Of a stretch of DNA of 64,000 nucleotides, positions 49,794 to 58,874 are shown in pieces. Each line of letters starts with the position of its first letter. Position 1 is the stretch's first letter. Location: contig NZ_JAAGOH010000027.1 in the NCBI RefSeq assembly GCF_010499455.1, positions 1 through 64,000 of the forward strand, written 5' to 3'. Made by a program: the position numbers and the translations under genes. A model generated the notes under the pieces. It searched no databases. It was not told the origin of the DNA and saw nothing but the letters and a program-made list of their open reading frames with translations. The stretch is from Ideonella livida. Lineage in GTDB: Bacteria; Pseudomonadota; Gammaproteobacteria; Burkholderiales; Burkholderiaceae_C.

Positions 49794-51230
49794 ATGCCCG
49801 AACCGACTGCCGCCACCGCCGCCCCCGCCGCTGCCCCCACCTTCGACAGCCTGGGCCTCCGCCCGGCCCTGGTGCAGGCCGCCCGGGCGCTGAACCTGAA
49901 CCATCCCACCCCCGCCCAGCAGGCGGTCATCCCCGCGCTGCTGGCCGGCCAGGACGTGCTGCTGCAAGCCCCCACCGGCGCTGGCAAGACCGCCGCCTAT
50001 GCCCTGCCCCTGTTGCAGCACTGGCTGCAGGGCCGCCCACGCACGCCGCGCCCGGTGCGCGCCCTGGTGGTGGTGCCCACCCGTGAGCTGGTGGGCCAGG
50101 TCGCCAGCCTGCTGCGCGAGCTCTCCCACGGCCTGCCGGGCCTGCTGAAGGTGGCCGTGGGCTTTGGCGGCGTCTCGATCAATCCACAGCTCATGGCGCT
50201 GCGCGGTGGCGCCGACATCGTGGTGGCCACCCCTGGACGCCTGCTGGACCTGGTGCGCCACAACGCCCTGCACCTGGACGAGGTGGACCTGCTGGTGCTG
50301 GACGAGGCCGACCGCCTGCTGGACGCCGACTTTGCCGAGGAGCTGCAGGCGGTGCTGGCCCTGCTGCCCCGCGGCCCGGCCACGCCGGGCAGCCGCGGCC
50401 GCCAGACGCTGCTGTGCTCGGCCACCTGGCCTGCCGACGTGCAGGCCCTGGCCCAGGCCCAGCTGCAGACCCCGCTGAACGTGCGGTTGAGCCCGGCGCA
50501 GTCGCGTCCGGACATCCGCCAGCGCGCCCTGACGGTGGACACCGCCCGCCGGACCGCCCTGCTGCGCCACCTGCTGGCCGAACAGGCCGCCCCGGCAGAG
50601 GGCGCCCCGGGCGATGGCCGTGCCCTGGTCTTCGTGGCCAGCCAGCACGGCGCCGAGCATGTGGCCACCAAGCTGCGTCAGCACGGCCTGAAGGCCGAGG
50701 CCCTGCACGGCGGGCTCAGCCAGGGCAGCCGCCACGACACCCTGGACGCCCTGCGCCAGGGCCGCCTGCAGGTGGTGGTGGCCACCGACTTGGCCGCCCG
50801 CGGCCTGCACATCGACGCCCTGCCCCTGGTGGTCAACTACGACCTGCCGCGCTCGGCCCAGGACCACCAGCACCGCATCGGCCGCACCGGGCGGGCGGGC
50901 GCCCGCGGCGAGGCGGTGAGCCTGGTGCCCCCGGAGTCTGAGGCGCACTTTCGCCTGATCGAAAAGCGTCAGGGCCTGCGCCTGCCCCGTGAGGTGGTGC
51001 CCGGCTTCGAGCCCACACCGGCCGCACGGGACGAGGATGGCGCCCCCCTGGCCCCGGCAGGCACCGGCCTGGATCCGAACGGCGGCGTCAAAGGCCGGCG
51101 CCCCAGCAAGAAAGACAAGCTCAGGCAGGCCGCGGCGGCGGCAGCGGCTTCGGCCCCCGTCACCGCCACGACCACCACCGGGCCAGGCGCTTCAGCGGCG
51201 AAGTCCGCTCGCCCGCGGTCGCGCCCGTAG
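49794..51230 (+). CDS. DEAD-box RNA helicase
   Basis: A 478-residue ATP-dependent RNA helicase. Motifs: Q (PTPAQQAVIPALLAGQDV), I (APTGAGKT), Ia (PTRELVGQ), GG, Ib (TPGRLLD), II DEAD (VLDEADRLLD), III (SAT), V (TDLAARGLHI) and VI (HRIGRTGRAG). The basic, low-complexity tail (GGVKGRRPSKKDKLRQ) probably aids RNA binding. It resembles the RhlE group used in ribosome assembly and RNA decay. The ATG at 49794 starts just before the conserved core. The 3' end overlaps the convergent sulfotransferase-like gene by 71 bp. Confidence 0.93.
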   Translation: MPEPTAATAAPAAAPTFDSLGLRPALVQAARALNLNHPTPAQQAVIPALLAGQDVLLQAPTGAGKTAAYALPLLQHWLQGRPRTPRPVRALVVVPTRELVGQVASLLRELSHGLPGLLKVAVGFGGVSINPQLMALRGGADIVVATPGRLLDLVRHNALHLDEVDLLVLDEADRLLDADFAEELQAVLALLPRGPATPGSRGRQTLLCSATWPADVQALAQAQLQTPLNVRLSPAQSRPDIRQRALTVDTARRTALLRHLLAEQAAPAEGAPGDGRALVFVASQHGAEHVATKLRQHGLKAEALHGGLSQGSRHDTLDALRQGRLQVVVATDLAARGLHIDALPLVVNYDLPRSAQDHQHRIGRTGRAGARGEAVSLVPPESEAHFRLIEKRQGLRLPREVVPGFEPTPAARDEDGAPLAPAGTGLDPNGGVKGRRPSKKDKLRQAAAAAAASAPVTATTTTGPGASAAKSARPRSRP

Positions 51231-52234
51231 CAGCCTCCTCGACCACCTCAAGGTCTTCTGCCGGGCGGGGCGCCGCCATGGGGGCCGGCGGGGCCCGCCC
51301 GGTCCACTCGGCCAGCGCCGCCACGGCGGAAGGTGAGGGGCTCCACAGATCCGGCTCCCGCGCCAGGCCGCCGGGCCGCGCCGGGCCCACGCCTGACAGA
51401 TCCGCCCCCAAGCGGGCGCAGGCCCAATCCAGATCGGCGCGATAACGCCGCCGCTTCTCGTCCAGCACGGTGTCGGCCCAAACGACCTTATCCCCCGGCA
51501 ACCGCTGCAGGGCGGCGTCGGCACGCCGCCAGCCGGCCTCTTTGCGCTGTCGGTTGAACTTGCGGTCCAGGTAGAGCAGACACAAGGCATCACGGCGCAT
51601 GCCCTGGTTCACCCGACGGATCGTGGACGCCTCCAATTCGAGCCCCAGGCGCTGGCAGAAGTCACGCACCACGCAGCCCTCGGGCATGGCCGCCGGGTCA
51701 AAGGGCCAGAGCAAGACCTTCTCACGCCCGAACACCTGGTCGAGCTTCTCCAGATGGGCGCGGTAATGCGGATAGAGCAGGCGCGGGGCGAAATGGCCGG
51801 TGCCCCCCCTTGACCCGCTGTTGGAAGGCGCTGGCCATGAAGCCCGGCATGTCGCGGACATACCCCACCACCTCGATCGACTGGAACTGAGGCGCCAGCG
51901 CCGCCTGCAAGGCCTGCAGGCCGTGGATGGAAAGCCGCGACAGGGCTTCTGCGGAGAAGATCACGGTGTCGGCCGGCCCCACCTCAGCCAGGGCACGATC
52001 CAACCGCTTGCGGGCCAGGTCCCGGGCGGCCTCATCCCCTTGCTGGCGGGCCAAGGGCGTTTGGGAAGCCTGTTCCGCCCCGCCGAACAGGAGCTTGACC
52101 ATGCCGCTTGCGTTGGCCTCTCCCAGGTCCAGGTAGTGCGCACCACGCAGGCTGGCGTTGCGGTAGAGCGTCTCCTGGATGGAGGAGCTGCCGGTCTTGT
52201 GCAGACCGACATGGAGGATGCAGCGACGGGTCAT
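51160..52234 (-). pseudogene. Sulfotransferase-like gene with a G7-tract frameshift
   Basis: The N-terminal half (52234 down to about 51810) has the PAPS-binding-type loop HVGLHKTGSSSIQETLYRN and GYVRDMPGFMASAFQQRVKG. It then runs out of frame in a G7 tract (51803-51809) and ends soon after. The C-terminal half continues in the next frame (HFAPRLLYPHYRAHLEKLDQ, VFGREKVLLWPFDPAAMPEG). Removing one G restores a single protein of about 357 residues. This is either a true mutation, a phase-variable homopolymer or a sequencing error. The family assignment rests on the N-terminal loop. The 3' end overlaps the helicase gene. Confidence 0.75.
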
Positions 52235-52317
52235 GAAGGCCGGATCGAGCAGGAAGTCGGCATTTTGCCACCCCCTAATTTGGCGGTACTTGCCGTCAAG
52301 CCCGCAGGCGCCACCGG

Positions 52318-52527
52318 TCAGACGGGGTGCGCCAGGGCCTCCAGCACCAGCGGATGCAGGCCCTGGCCGCCGGCCGCCAGGTGCGCCGCCAGCGCCTGGC
52401 GCATGCGCGGCGCCCAGAAGCGCTCGATGTGCTGGGCCACGCCGCTGCGGGCCTCTGCGCGGTCGGGCATGGCCTCAAAGAACTGCGCGATGCGGTTGGC
52501 CATCTGGACCAGGTTGTCGGTGTCCAT
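52318..52527 (-). CDS. fdsD: Formate dehydrogenase delta subunit
   Basis: A 69-residue small protein (MDTDNLVQMANRIAQFFEAM, then HIERFWAPRMRQALAAHL) of the FdsD family. It associates with the soluble NAD-dependent formate dehydrogenase and is needed for activity or stability. It is the last gene of the fds operon, 34 bp after fdhD. Confidence 0.9.
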   Translation of the reverse strand: MDTDNLVQMANRIAQFFEAMPDRAEARSGVAQHIERFWAPRMRQALAAHLAAGGQGLHPLVLEALAHPV

Positions 52528-52561
52528 GCGAGATCGTCCGGTGAAGGGTCCGGTGGGTGGT

Positions 52562-53437
52562 TCAGGAAGCGGCCGCGCCGGGCAGGCCAAAGCGTTCGGC
52601 CCCGGTGTAGGCCACAAAGTCATCGCCGCGCACAAAGCCGGCCAGCGCCAGCCCGGCGGTCCGGGCGGTGTCCACCGCCAGCGCGGTGGGCGCCGACACG
52701 GCGGCCAGCAGGCCCACGCCGGCGCGGGCGGTTTTCTGCACCATCTCAAAGCTGGCGCGGCTGGTGATGGCGATGAAACCCTGCGCCGCCTGCGCAGGCC
52801 CAAACCCGCCCGGCTGGCGCAGCAGGGCACCGATGAGCTTGTCCAGCGCGTTGTGGCGGCCCACGTCTTCACGCACACACAGCACCGCGCCGTCCAGCCC
52901 GCACCAAGCAGCGGCGTGACAGGCGCCGGTGCGCTGCTGCAGGTGCTGGTGGGCGCGCAGCTCGCGCTGCGCCCGGGCGGGGGCGGCGGGCGCCACCCGC
53001 ACCGGCGCCACGGCGGGCAGGGGCAGGCCCACCTGGTCCAGGCTGTCGGTGCCGCACAGGCCGCAGCCGGTGCGCCCGGCCAGGGTGCGGCGGCGGGCCT
53101 TGAGCGCCTCGAAGGCGCGGCTGGCCACGTCCAGCTGCAGTTCCAGCCCGGCGGGCGTGTCCTGCACTTCGCAGCCATACAGCTGGGCGGGCTGCTCGAT
53201 CAGGCCCTCGGTGAAAGCAAAACCCAGGGCAAAGTCTTCCAGATCGGCCGGGCTGGCCATCATCACCGCATGGCTCAGGCCGTTGAACACCAGAGCCACC
53301 GGGCGCTCCTCGGCCAGCCAGTCAGGCTGGGCCACGGCACGGCCCTGCCGCCAGGCCACCGGCGTGGCGGCGCGGGCGGTGGGCGGTGCGGTGTCCCCTG
53401 CAGCCGCCACCACGGGGCCTTCCGGCACGGGCCGCAT
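52562..53437 (-). CDS. fdhD: Formate dehydrogenase sulfurtransferase FdhD (FdsC)
   Basis: A 291-residue protein that transfers sulfur to the molybdenum cofactor (bis-MGD) of formate dehydrogenase before insertion. The sulfur-carrying cysteines lie in GRTGCGLCGTDSL. VLCVREDVGRHNALDKLIGA and TSRASFEMVQK are family motifs. The ATG at 53437 overlaps the fdsA stop. The 30 N-terminal residues are Pro/Ala-rich. Confidence 0.94.
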   Translation of the reverse strand: MRPVPEGPVVAAAGDTAPPTARAATPVAWRQGRAVAQPDWLAEERPVALVFNGLSHAVMMASPADLEDFALGFAFTEGLIEQPAQLYGCEVQDTPAGLELQLDVASRAFEALKARRRTLAGRTGCGLCGTDSLDQVGLPLPAVAPVRVAPAAPARAQRELRAHQHLQQRTGACHAAAWCGLDGAVLCVREDVGRHNALDKLIGALLRQPGGFGPAQAAQGFIAITSRASFEMVQKTARAGVGLLAAVSAPTALAVDTARTAGLALAGFVRGDDFVAYTGAERFGLPGAAAS

Positions 53438-56400
53438 CAGGCCCCCGCCGGGGCCAGGCCCCGCGCCTGGGCCAGCAGGTCCAGCTGGCGGCGGTGGGTG
53501 TCGGCAAAGGCCTGCTGCCAGGCCGAGGGCGCCATCACCTTGGCCACCTGCACCGCCGTCACCTTGTACTCGGGGCAGTTGGTGGCCCAGTCGGAGGAGT
53601 CGGTGGTGATGACGTTGGCGCCACTCTCGGGGAAGTGGAAGGTGGTCCAGACCACGCCGGGCTGCATGCGCTCGCTCACCACCACACGCAGCACGGTCTG
53701 GCCGGCGCGGCTGCTGATGCCGGCCCAGTCGCCATCCAGCAGGCCACGCTCCTGGGCGTCGTGCGGGTGGATCTCCAGCACGTCCTCGGCATGCCACTGG
53801 CTGTTGGCGGTGCGGCGGGTCTGGGCGCCCACGTTGTACTGGCTGAGGATGCGGCCGGTGGTCAGCAGCAGCGGGAAGCGCGCGTTCACCCGCTCGTCGC
53901 TGGGCACGTACTGGGTGTTGAAGAAGCGACCCTTGCCGCGCACAAAGCCGCCCACATGCATCATGGCGGTGCCGGCCTCGTCGGTGCTGTCGTTGCAGGG
54001 CCACTGCACGCTGCCCAGGCGCTCGATCTTGGCGTAGCTCACCCCGGCAAAGCTGGGCGTGAGCGCCGCGATCTCTTGCATGATCTGCTCGGGGTGGGCG
54101 TAGTGCATGGGGTAGCCCAGGGCCTGGCTGAGCTTCATCGTCACCTCCCAGTCGCCCAGGCCGGCCAGCGGCGGCATCACCTGGCGCACGCGGCTGATGC
54201 GGCGCTCGGCGTTGGTGAAGGTGCCGTCCTTCTCCAGGAAACTGCTGCCGGGCAGCAGCACATGGGCAAACTTGGCGGTCTCGTTGAGGAAGAGGTCTTG
54301 CACCACGATGCAGTCCATGGCCGAGAGGGCCGCGGCCACATGCTGGGTGTTGGGGTCACTCTGGGCGATGTCCTCGCCCACGCAGTACAGGCCCTTGAAC
54401 TGGCCGGCCAGCGCGGCCTCGAACATGTTGGGGATGCGCAGGCCGGGCTCAGCGCTCAGGCTCACGCCCCAGGCGGCCTCGAAGCTGCCGCGCACCGCGG
54501 CGTCGGAGATGTGGCGGTAGCCCGGCAGCTCATGCGGGAAGCTGCCCATGTCGCAGCTGCCCTGCACATTGTTCTGGCCGCGCAGCGGGTTCACGCCCAC
54601 GCCCTCGCGGCCCACCATGCCGCAGGCCATGGCCAGGTTGCAGATGCCGATGACCATGGTGCTGCCCTGCGCATGCTCGGTCACGCCCAGGCCGTAGTAG
54701 ATGGCCGAGTTGGGGCCGCTGGCGTACAGGCGCGCGGCGGCGCGCAACTCGGCGGCCGGCACGCCGGTGACGGCCTCGAAGGCCTCGGGCGAGTTCTCGG
54801 GCCGGGCGACAAATTCGCGCCAGGCCTGGAAGCTGGGGGTGTCGCAGCGCTCGGCCACATAGGCTTCGTTCACCAGCCCTTCCGTGACCACCACATGGGC
54901 CATGGCGGTGATGACGGCCACGTTGGTGCCCGGCAGCAGGGCCAGGTGGTGGTCGGCACGCACATGCGGTGAGTCCACCAGCTCGGTGCGGCGCGGGTCA
55001 ATCACCACCAGGCGGGCGCCTTGCCGGATGCGCCGCTTCATGCGGCTGGCGAACACGGGGTGCGCGTCGCTGGGGTTGGCGCCAATCACCACGATCACGT
55101 CGGCCTGCGCCACGCTGGCAAAGGTCTGCGTGCCGGCCGAGGTGCCGAAGGTCTGGCCCATGCCGTAACCGGTGGGCGAGTGGCAGACGCGGGCGCAGGT
55201 GTCCACGTTGTTGGTGCCAAACGCGGCGCGGATCAGCTTCTGCACCAGGTACACCTCTTCGTTGGTGCAGCGGCTGGAGGTGATGCCACCCACGGCGTCG
55301 CGGCCGTGTTGCGCCTGGATGGCCTGGAAGCGCTGGGCGGCAAAGCCGATGGCCTCGTCCCAGCTCACCGCGCGCCACGGGTCGGTGATCTTCTCGCGCA
55401 CCATGGGCTGGGTGATGCGGTCAGCGTGGGTAGCGTAGCCCCAGGCGAAGCGGCCCTTGATGCAGCTGTGGCCCTCGTTGGCCTTGCCGTCCTTCCAGGG
55501 CACCATGCGGACGACCGTGTTCCCCTTCATTTCCGCCTTGAAGCCGCAGCCCACACCGCAGTAGGCGCAGGTGGTGACCACGGCGTGCTCGGGTTGGCCC
55601 AGCTCGATGACCGACTTCTCCTGCAACGTGGCGGTGGGGCAGGCCTGCACGCAGGCACCGCAGCTCACGCAGTCGCTGTCCATGAAGCTGTCGCCCTGGC
55701 CGGCGGTGACGCGGCTCTCGAAACCCCGGCCCGAGATGGTGAGCGCAAACGTGCCCTGCACCTCTTCGCAGGCCCGTACGCAGCGGTTGCAGACGATGCA
55801 CTTGGACGGGTCGTAGCTGAAGTAGGGGTTGGAGGTGTCCGCCTGCGCATCGCAGTGGTGGGCACCGGCCACGCCGGCCACGGTCTGGCCGCCCACGCCA
55901 TACCTCACGTTGCGCAGGCCCACCACGCCGGCCTGGGTCTGCAGCTCGCAGTTGCCGTTGGCGCTGCAGGTCAGGCAGTCCAGCGGGTGGTCAGAGATGT
56001 AGAGCTCCATCACGCCCTGGCGCAGCTTCTGCAGGCGCGGGGTCTGGGTGTGCACCACCATGCCGGCCTCCACCGGGGTGGTGCAGCTGGCGGGGGTGCC
56101 GCGGCGGCCGTCGATCTCCACCAGGCACAGGCGGCAGGAGCCAAAGGGCTCCAGGCTGTCGGTGGCGCAGAGCTTGGGCACCTGCACACCGGCCTCGGCG
56201 GCGGCGCGCATCACCGAGCTGCCGGCCGGCACCTGCACGGCCCGACCGTCGATGGTGAGGGACACCGCCGCGCCGTCACGCGCCGGGGTGCCGAAATCCA
56301 GGTCACGCAGCGGCACGGTGGCCTGCAGGCCGGCCAGCGCGGCACTGCCGCAACCACAGGTGCCGCTGCCGCAGCCGGCGCGGGGCGCAGCGGGGGTGGG

Positions 56401-56445
56401 CGTGGGCGTGGCTGACTTCAGCGCGGAGTGGGAGGCGCAGCTCAT
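53437..56445 (-). CDS. fdsA: NAD-dependent formate dehydrogenase alpha subunit
   Basis: A 1002-residue molybdenum catalytic subunit oxidising formate to CO2. The N-terminal region is Cys/Gly-rich (GCGSGTCGCGSA), followed by a [2Fe-2S] ferredoxin domain (DSLEPFGSCRLCLVEIDGRR). Cluster motifs DCLTCSANGNCELQ, CIVCNRCVRACEEVQ and CVSCGACVQACPTA come next, then the bis-MGD domain starting TTCAYCGVGCGF. The metal ligand is cysteine C421 (DTCARVCHSPTGYGM), so no selenocysteine is used. The C-terminal half is complete. It follows fdsB by 45 bp. Confidence 0.97.
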   Translation of the reverse strand: MSCASHSALKSATPTPTPAAPRAGCGSGTCGCGSAALAGLQATVPLRDLDFGTPARDGAAVSLTIDGRAVQVPAGSSVMRAAAEAGVQVPKLCATDSLEPFGSCRLCLVEIDGRRGTPASCTTPVEAGMVVHTQTPRLQKLRQGVMELYISDHPLDCLTCSANGNCELQTQAGVVGLRNVRYGVGGQTVAGVAGAHHCDAQADTSNPYFSYDPSKCIVCNRCVRACEEVQGTFALTISGRGFESRVTAGQGDSFMDSDCVSCGACVQACPTATLQEKSVIELGQPEHAVVTTCAYCGVGCGFKAEMKGNTVVRMVPWKDGKANEGHSCIKGRFAWGYATHADRITQPMVREKITDPWRAVSWDEAIGFAAQRFQAIQAQHGRDAVGGITSSRCTNEEVYLVQKLIRAAFGTNNVDTCARVCHSPTGYGMGQTFGTSAGTQTFASVAQADVIVVIGANPSDAHPVFASRMKRRIRQGARLVVIDPRRTELVDSPHVRADHHLALLPGTNVAVITAMAHVVVTEGLVNEAYVAERCDTPSFQAWREFVARPENSPEAFEAVTGVPAAELRAAARLYASGPNSAIYYGLGVTEHAQGSTMVIGICNLAMACGMVGREGVGVNPLRGQNNVQGSCDMGSFPHELPGYRHISDAAVRGSFEAAWGVSLSAEPGLRIPNMFEAALAGQFKGLYCVGEDIAQSDPNTQHVAAALSAMDCIVVQDLFLNETAKFAHVLLPGSSFLEKDGTFTNAERRISRVRQVMPPLAGLGDWEVTMKLSQALGYPMHYAHPEQIMQEIAALTPSFAGVSYAKIERLGSVQWPCNDSTDEAGTAMMHVGGFVRGKGRFFNTQYVPSDERVNARFPLLLTTGRILSQYNVGAQTRRTANSQWHAEDVLEIHPHDAQERGLLDGDWAGISSRAGQTVLRVVVSERMQPGVVWTTFHFPESGANVITTDSSDWATNCPEYKVTAVQVAKVMAPSAWQQAFADTHRRQLDLLAQARGLAPAGA

Positions 56446-56490
56446 GGGGAAATCTCCGGTGGAGGCGTCGATTCGGGGGGGGGCCCGCGC

Positions 56491-58155
56491 TCAAGCGGAG
56501 GCGGAGGCGGAGGTGGACGCCGAGGCGGTCGAGGTCGCCGCCGTCGCTGCGGCCGGCGCCGCCAGCCCAAAGTCTTGCGGATAGTGGTTCAGCGCCGAGA
56601 GCACCGGGTAGGGTGTCATGCCGCCCATGGCGCACAGGCTGGCCGAGAGCATGGTGTCGCACAGCTCGCGCAGCAGCACCACCTGCTGGGCCTTGACCTC
56701 GCCTTGGTTGGCGGTGATGCGGTCCACCACCTCCACACCCCGGGTGGAGCCGATGCGGCAGGGTGTGCACTTGCCGCAGCTCTCCAGCGCGCAGAACTCA
56801 AAAGCGTAGCGGGCCAGCGCGGCCAGGTCGGCCGTGTCGTCATGCACCACGATGCCGCCGTGGCCCAGCACCGCGCCCATGGCGGCGTAGGCCTCGTAGT
56901 CCAGCGGCACATCCCACTGCGACTCGGGCACATAGGCGCCCAGCGGGCCGCCCACCTGCACCGCCTTGACCGGCCGGCCGCTGCGGGTGCCACCGCCAAA
57001 ACCGTAGATCAGCTCGCGCAGCGTCAGGCCAAAGGCCTTTTCCACCAGGCCACCCTGGCGGATGTTGCCGGCCAGCTGGAAGGGCAGCGTGCCGTGGGAG
57101 CGGCCCACGCCGTAGTCGCGGTAGAACTGCGCGCCACGCGCCAAGATCGTGGGCACCGCCGCCAGCGTGAGCACGTTGTGGATGACCGTGGGCTGGCCGA
57201 ACAGGCCCTGCAGCGCGGGCAGCGGCGGCTTGGCGCGCACGATGCCGCGCTTGCCCTCGAGGCTCTCCAGCATGGCGGTTTCTTCACCGCACACATAGGC
57301 GCCCGCCGCCTTGCGCACCTGCAGGTGGAAGGCCCGGCCGCTGCCCAGCACGCTGTCGCCCAGGAAGCCGGCGGCCGTGGCGCGGGCAATGGCCTGCTGC
57401 ATCACGTCCACCGCCTCGGGGTACTCGCTGCGGATGTACACATAGCCCTGCGTGGCGCCCACGGTGAGGCCGGCGATGGCCATGCCCTCGATCAGGCCGT
57501 AGGGGTCGCCCTCCATGACCATGCGGTCGGCAAAGGTGCCGCTGTCACCCTCGTCGGCGTTGCAGACGATGTACTTCTGCGCGGCCTGGGCATGGGCCAC
57601 CGTCTTCCACTTGATGCCCGCCGGAAAGGCCGCACCGCCGCGGCCGCGCAGGCCGGAGTGGGTGACCTCGTGCAGCAGCGCGGCGGTGTCCAGCGTCAGC
57701 GCGCGGCGCAGGCCCACCCAGCCCTCATGGGCGGCGTAGTCGTCCAAGCTGAGCGGGTCGGTCACGCCCACGCGGCGGAAGGTCAGGCGCTCCTGCAGCG
57801 CCAGGTAAGGCATCTGCTCGGTCACGCCGTGGCGCAGCGGGTGGGCCACCACGCTGCCGTCCGGGGCAAAGCCGCCGGCGAGCAGTTGGGCAGCCAACAG
57901 CTCAGACACGTCCTCGGGCGCCACCGGCCCGTAGGCCACGCGGCCGTGGGGCGTGGCCACCTCAACCAGCGGCTCCAGCCAGAGCATCCCGCGCGAGCCG
58001 TTGCGCACCAGGTGCAGCGGCTGGCCGCGGGCTGCGCAGGCGGCTTGCAGGGCGGCGGCCACCTCGTCGGCGCCGGCAGCCAGGGCGGCCGAGTCACGCG
58101 GCACGTAGACCGTGACGCTGGCGGCCGCTGTAGCGGAAAGAGTTGCGGCGTTCAT
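56491..58155 (-). CDS. fdsB: Formate dehydrogenase beta subunit (NuoF-like, NAD/FMN)
   Basis: A 554-residue diaphorase subunit that passes electrons from the clusters to NAD. It has an N-terminal thioredoxin-like domain, the FMN/NAD site GLRGRGGAAFPAGIKWKTV and CNADEGDSGTFADRM, AYVCGEETAMLESLEG, and the [4Fe-4S] motif ESCGKCTPCRIG with a distal Cys (SASLCAMGG). The last 30 residues are Ala/Thr/Ser low-complexity. Homologous to NuoF of complex I. It starts 3 bp after fdsG ends. Confidence 0.96.
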   Translation of the reverse strand: MNAATLSATAAASVTVYVPRDSAALAAGADEVAAALQAACAARGQPLHLVRNGSRGMLWLEPLVEVATPHGRVAYGPVAPEDVSELLAAQLLAGGFAPDGSVVAHPLRHGVTEQMPYLALQERLTFRRVGVTDPLSLDDYAAHEGWVGLRRALTLDTAALLHEVTHSGLRGRGGAAFPAGIKWKTVAHAQAAQKYIVCNADEGDSGTFADRMVMEGDPYGLIEGMAIAGLTVGATQGYVYIRSEYPEAVDVMQQAIARATAAGFLGDSVLGSGRAFHLQVRKAAGAYVCGEETAMLESLEGKRGIVRAKPPLPALQGLFGQPTVIHNVLTLAAVPTILARGAQFYRDYGVGRSHGTLPFQLAGNIRQGGLVEKAFGLTLRELIYGFGGGTRSGRPVKAVQVGGPLGAYVPESQWDVPLDYEAYAAMGAVLGHGGIVVHDDTADLAALARYAFEFCALESCGKCTPCRIGSTRGVEVVDRITANQGEVKAQQVVLLRELCDTMLSASLCAMGGMTPYPVLSALNHYPQDFGLAAPAAATAATSTASASTSASASA

Positions 58156-58158
58156 GGC

Positions 58159-58740
58159 TCAGGCCTCATAGGGCGAAGTCGGGGCCACGGCAGGGGCCGC
58201 AGCAGGGGCTGATGCCGGGGCCGGGCCCCAGCCGGCGGCCAGGGCCTGCAGGCGCTGAGCAGTCAGGCGGGCCACGGGGCGGTCATCCACCCGGGCGGCG
58301 GGCGACTGGGCGCACAGGCCCAGGCAGTACACCGGCTCCAGGGTCACTGCACCGTCGGCGCGGGTGCTGTGCAGCGGGGTGCCCAGGATGCGCTCGGCGG
58401 CCTCGGTCAGGGCACCGCTGCCGCAGGCGCGGCAGGCCTCGGCCTGGCAGATCTGCACCACATGCCGGCCGGCCGGCTGCTGGCGGAAGTGGTGGTAGTA
58501 GGTGATGACGCCGTGCACCTCGGCGCGTGAGCGCTGAAAAGCCTGGGCAATGGCCGGCACCCAATCCGGGGCCACATGGCCCTGGCTGTCCTGCACCGCA
58601 TGCAACAGGGGCAACAGGCCGCCGGGGATGTGGCGGTGCTGCTCGATCAGCGCCTGCACGGCTGGCGGGCAGGCCGGTGCGGCAGGCCGCAGGGACGGCG
58701 AAGGCGGCACGGCGGAGGCGCTGCGGCGGGGCGATGACAT
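58159..58740 (-). CDS. fdsG: Formate dehydrogenase gamma subunit (NuoE-like)
   Basis: A 193-residue [2Fe-2S] thioredoxin-like subunit. Cluster ligands lie in ICQAEACRACGSGAL and VYCLGLCAQSP. A helical bundle precedes (AVQDSQGHVAPDWVPAIAQA). AGGAG is 5 nt before the ATG at 58740. First gene of the fdsGBA-fdhD-fdsD operon, divergent from the regulator. Confidence 0.94.
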   Translation of the reverse strand: MSSPRRSASAVPPSPSLRPAAPACPPAVQALIEQHRHIPGGLLPLLHAVQDSQGHVAPDWVPAIAQAFQRSRAEVHGVITYYHHFRQQPAGRHVVQICQAEACRACGSGALTEAAERILGTPLHSTRADGAVTLEPVYCLGLCAQSPAARVDDRPVARLTAQRLQALAAGWGPAPASAPAAAPAVAPTSPYEA

Positions 58741-58797
58741 GGGGACTCCTGGACTCCAGAACGGGCGCACTGTAGGCAGCCCGGCCCGGTCCATCAA

Positions 58798-58838
58798 TAT
58801 GCGGCGCCGGGGCGCTGCCATGTGCTGCGCACCGCATA
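58798..58838. promoter_or_regulatory. Inverted repeat in the fdsG-regulator intergenic region
   Basis: TATGCGGCGC (58798-58807) is repeated in inverse orientation as GCGCACCGCATA (58827-58838), a 9/10 match with one spacer base difference. It lies midway in the 134-bp divergent promoter region and is a candidate operator for the adjacent regulator. Confidence 0.4.
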
Positions 58839-58874
58839 AGGGACGACCCGGAGCCCGACCACCGCCGCGCAGGC

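Noticed and set aside
53437-56445. Selenocysteine (in-frame TGA) in formate dehydrogenase
   Set aside because: The active-site codon is TGC (C421) and the frame has no internal stop.
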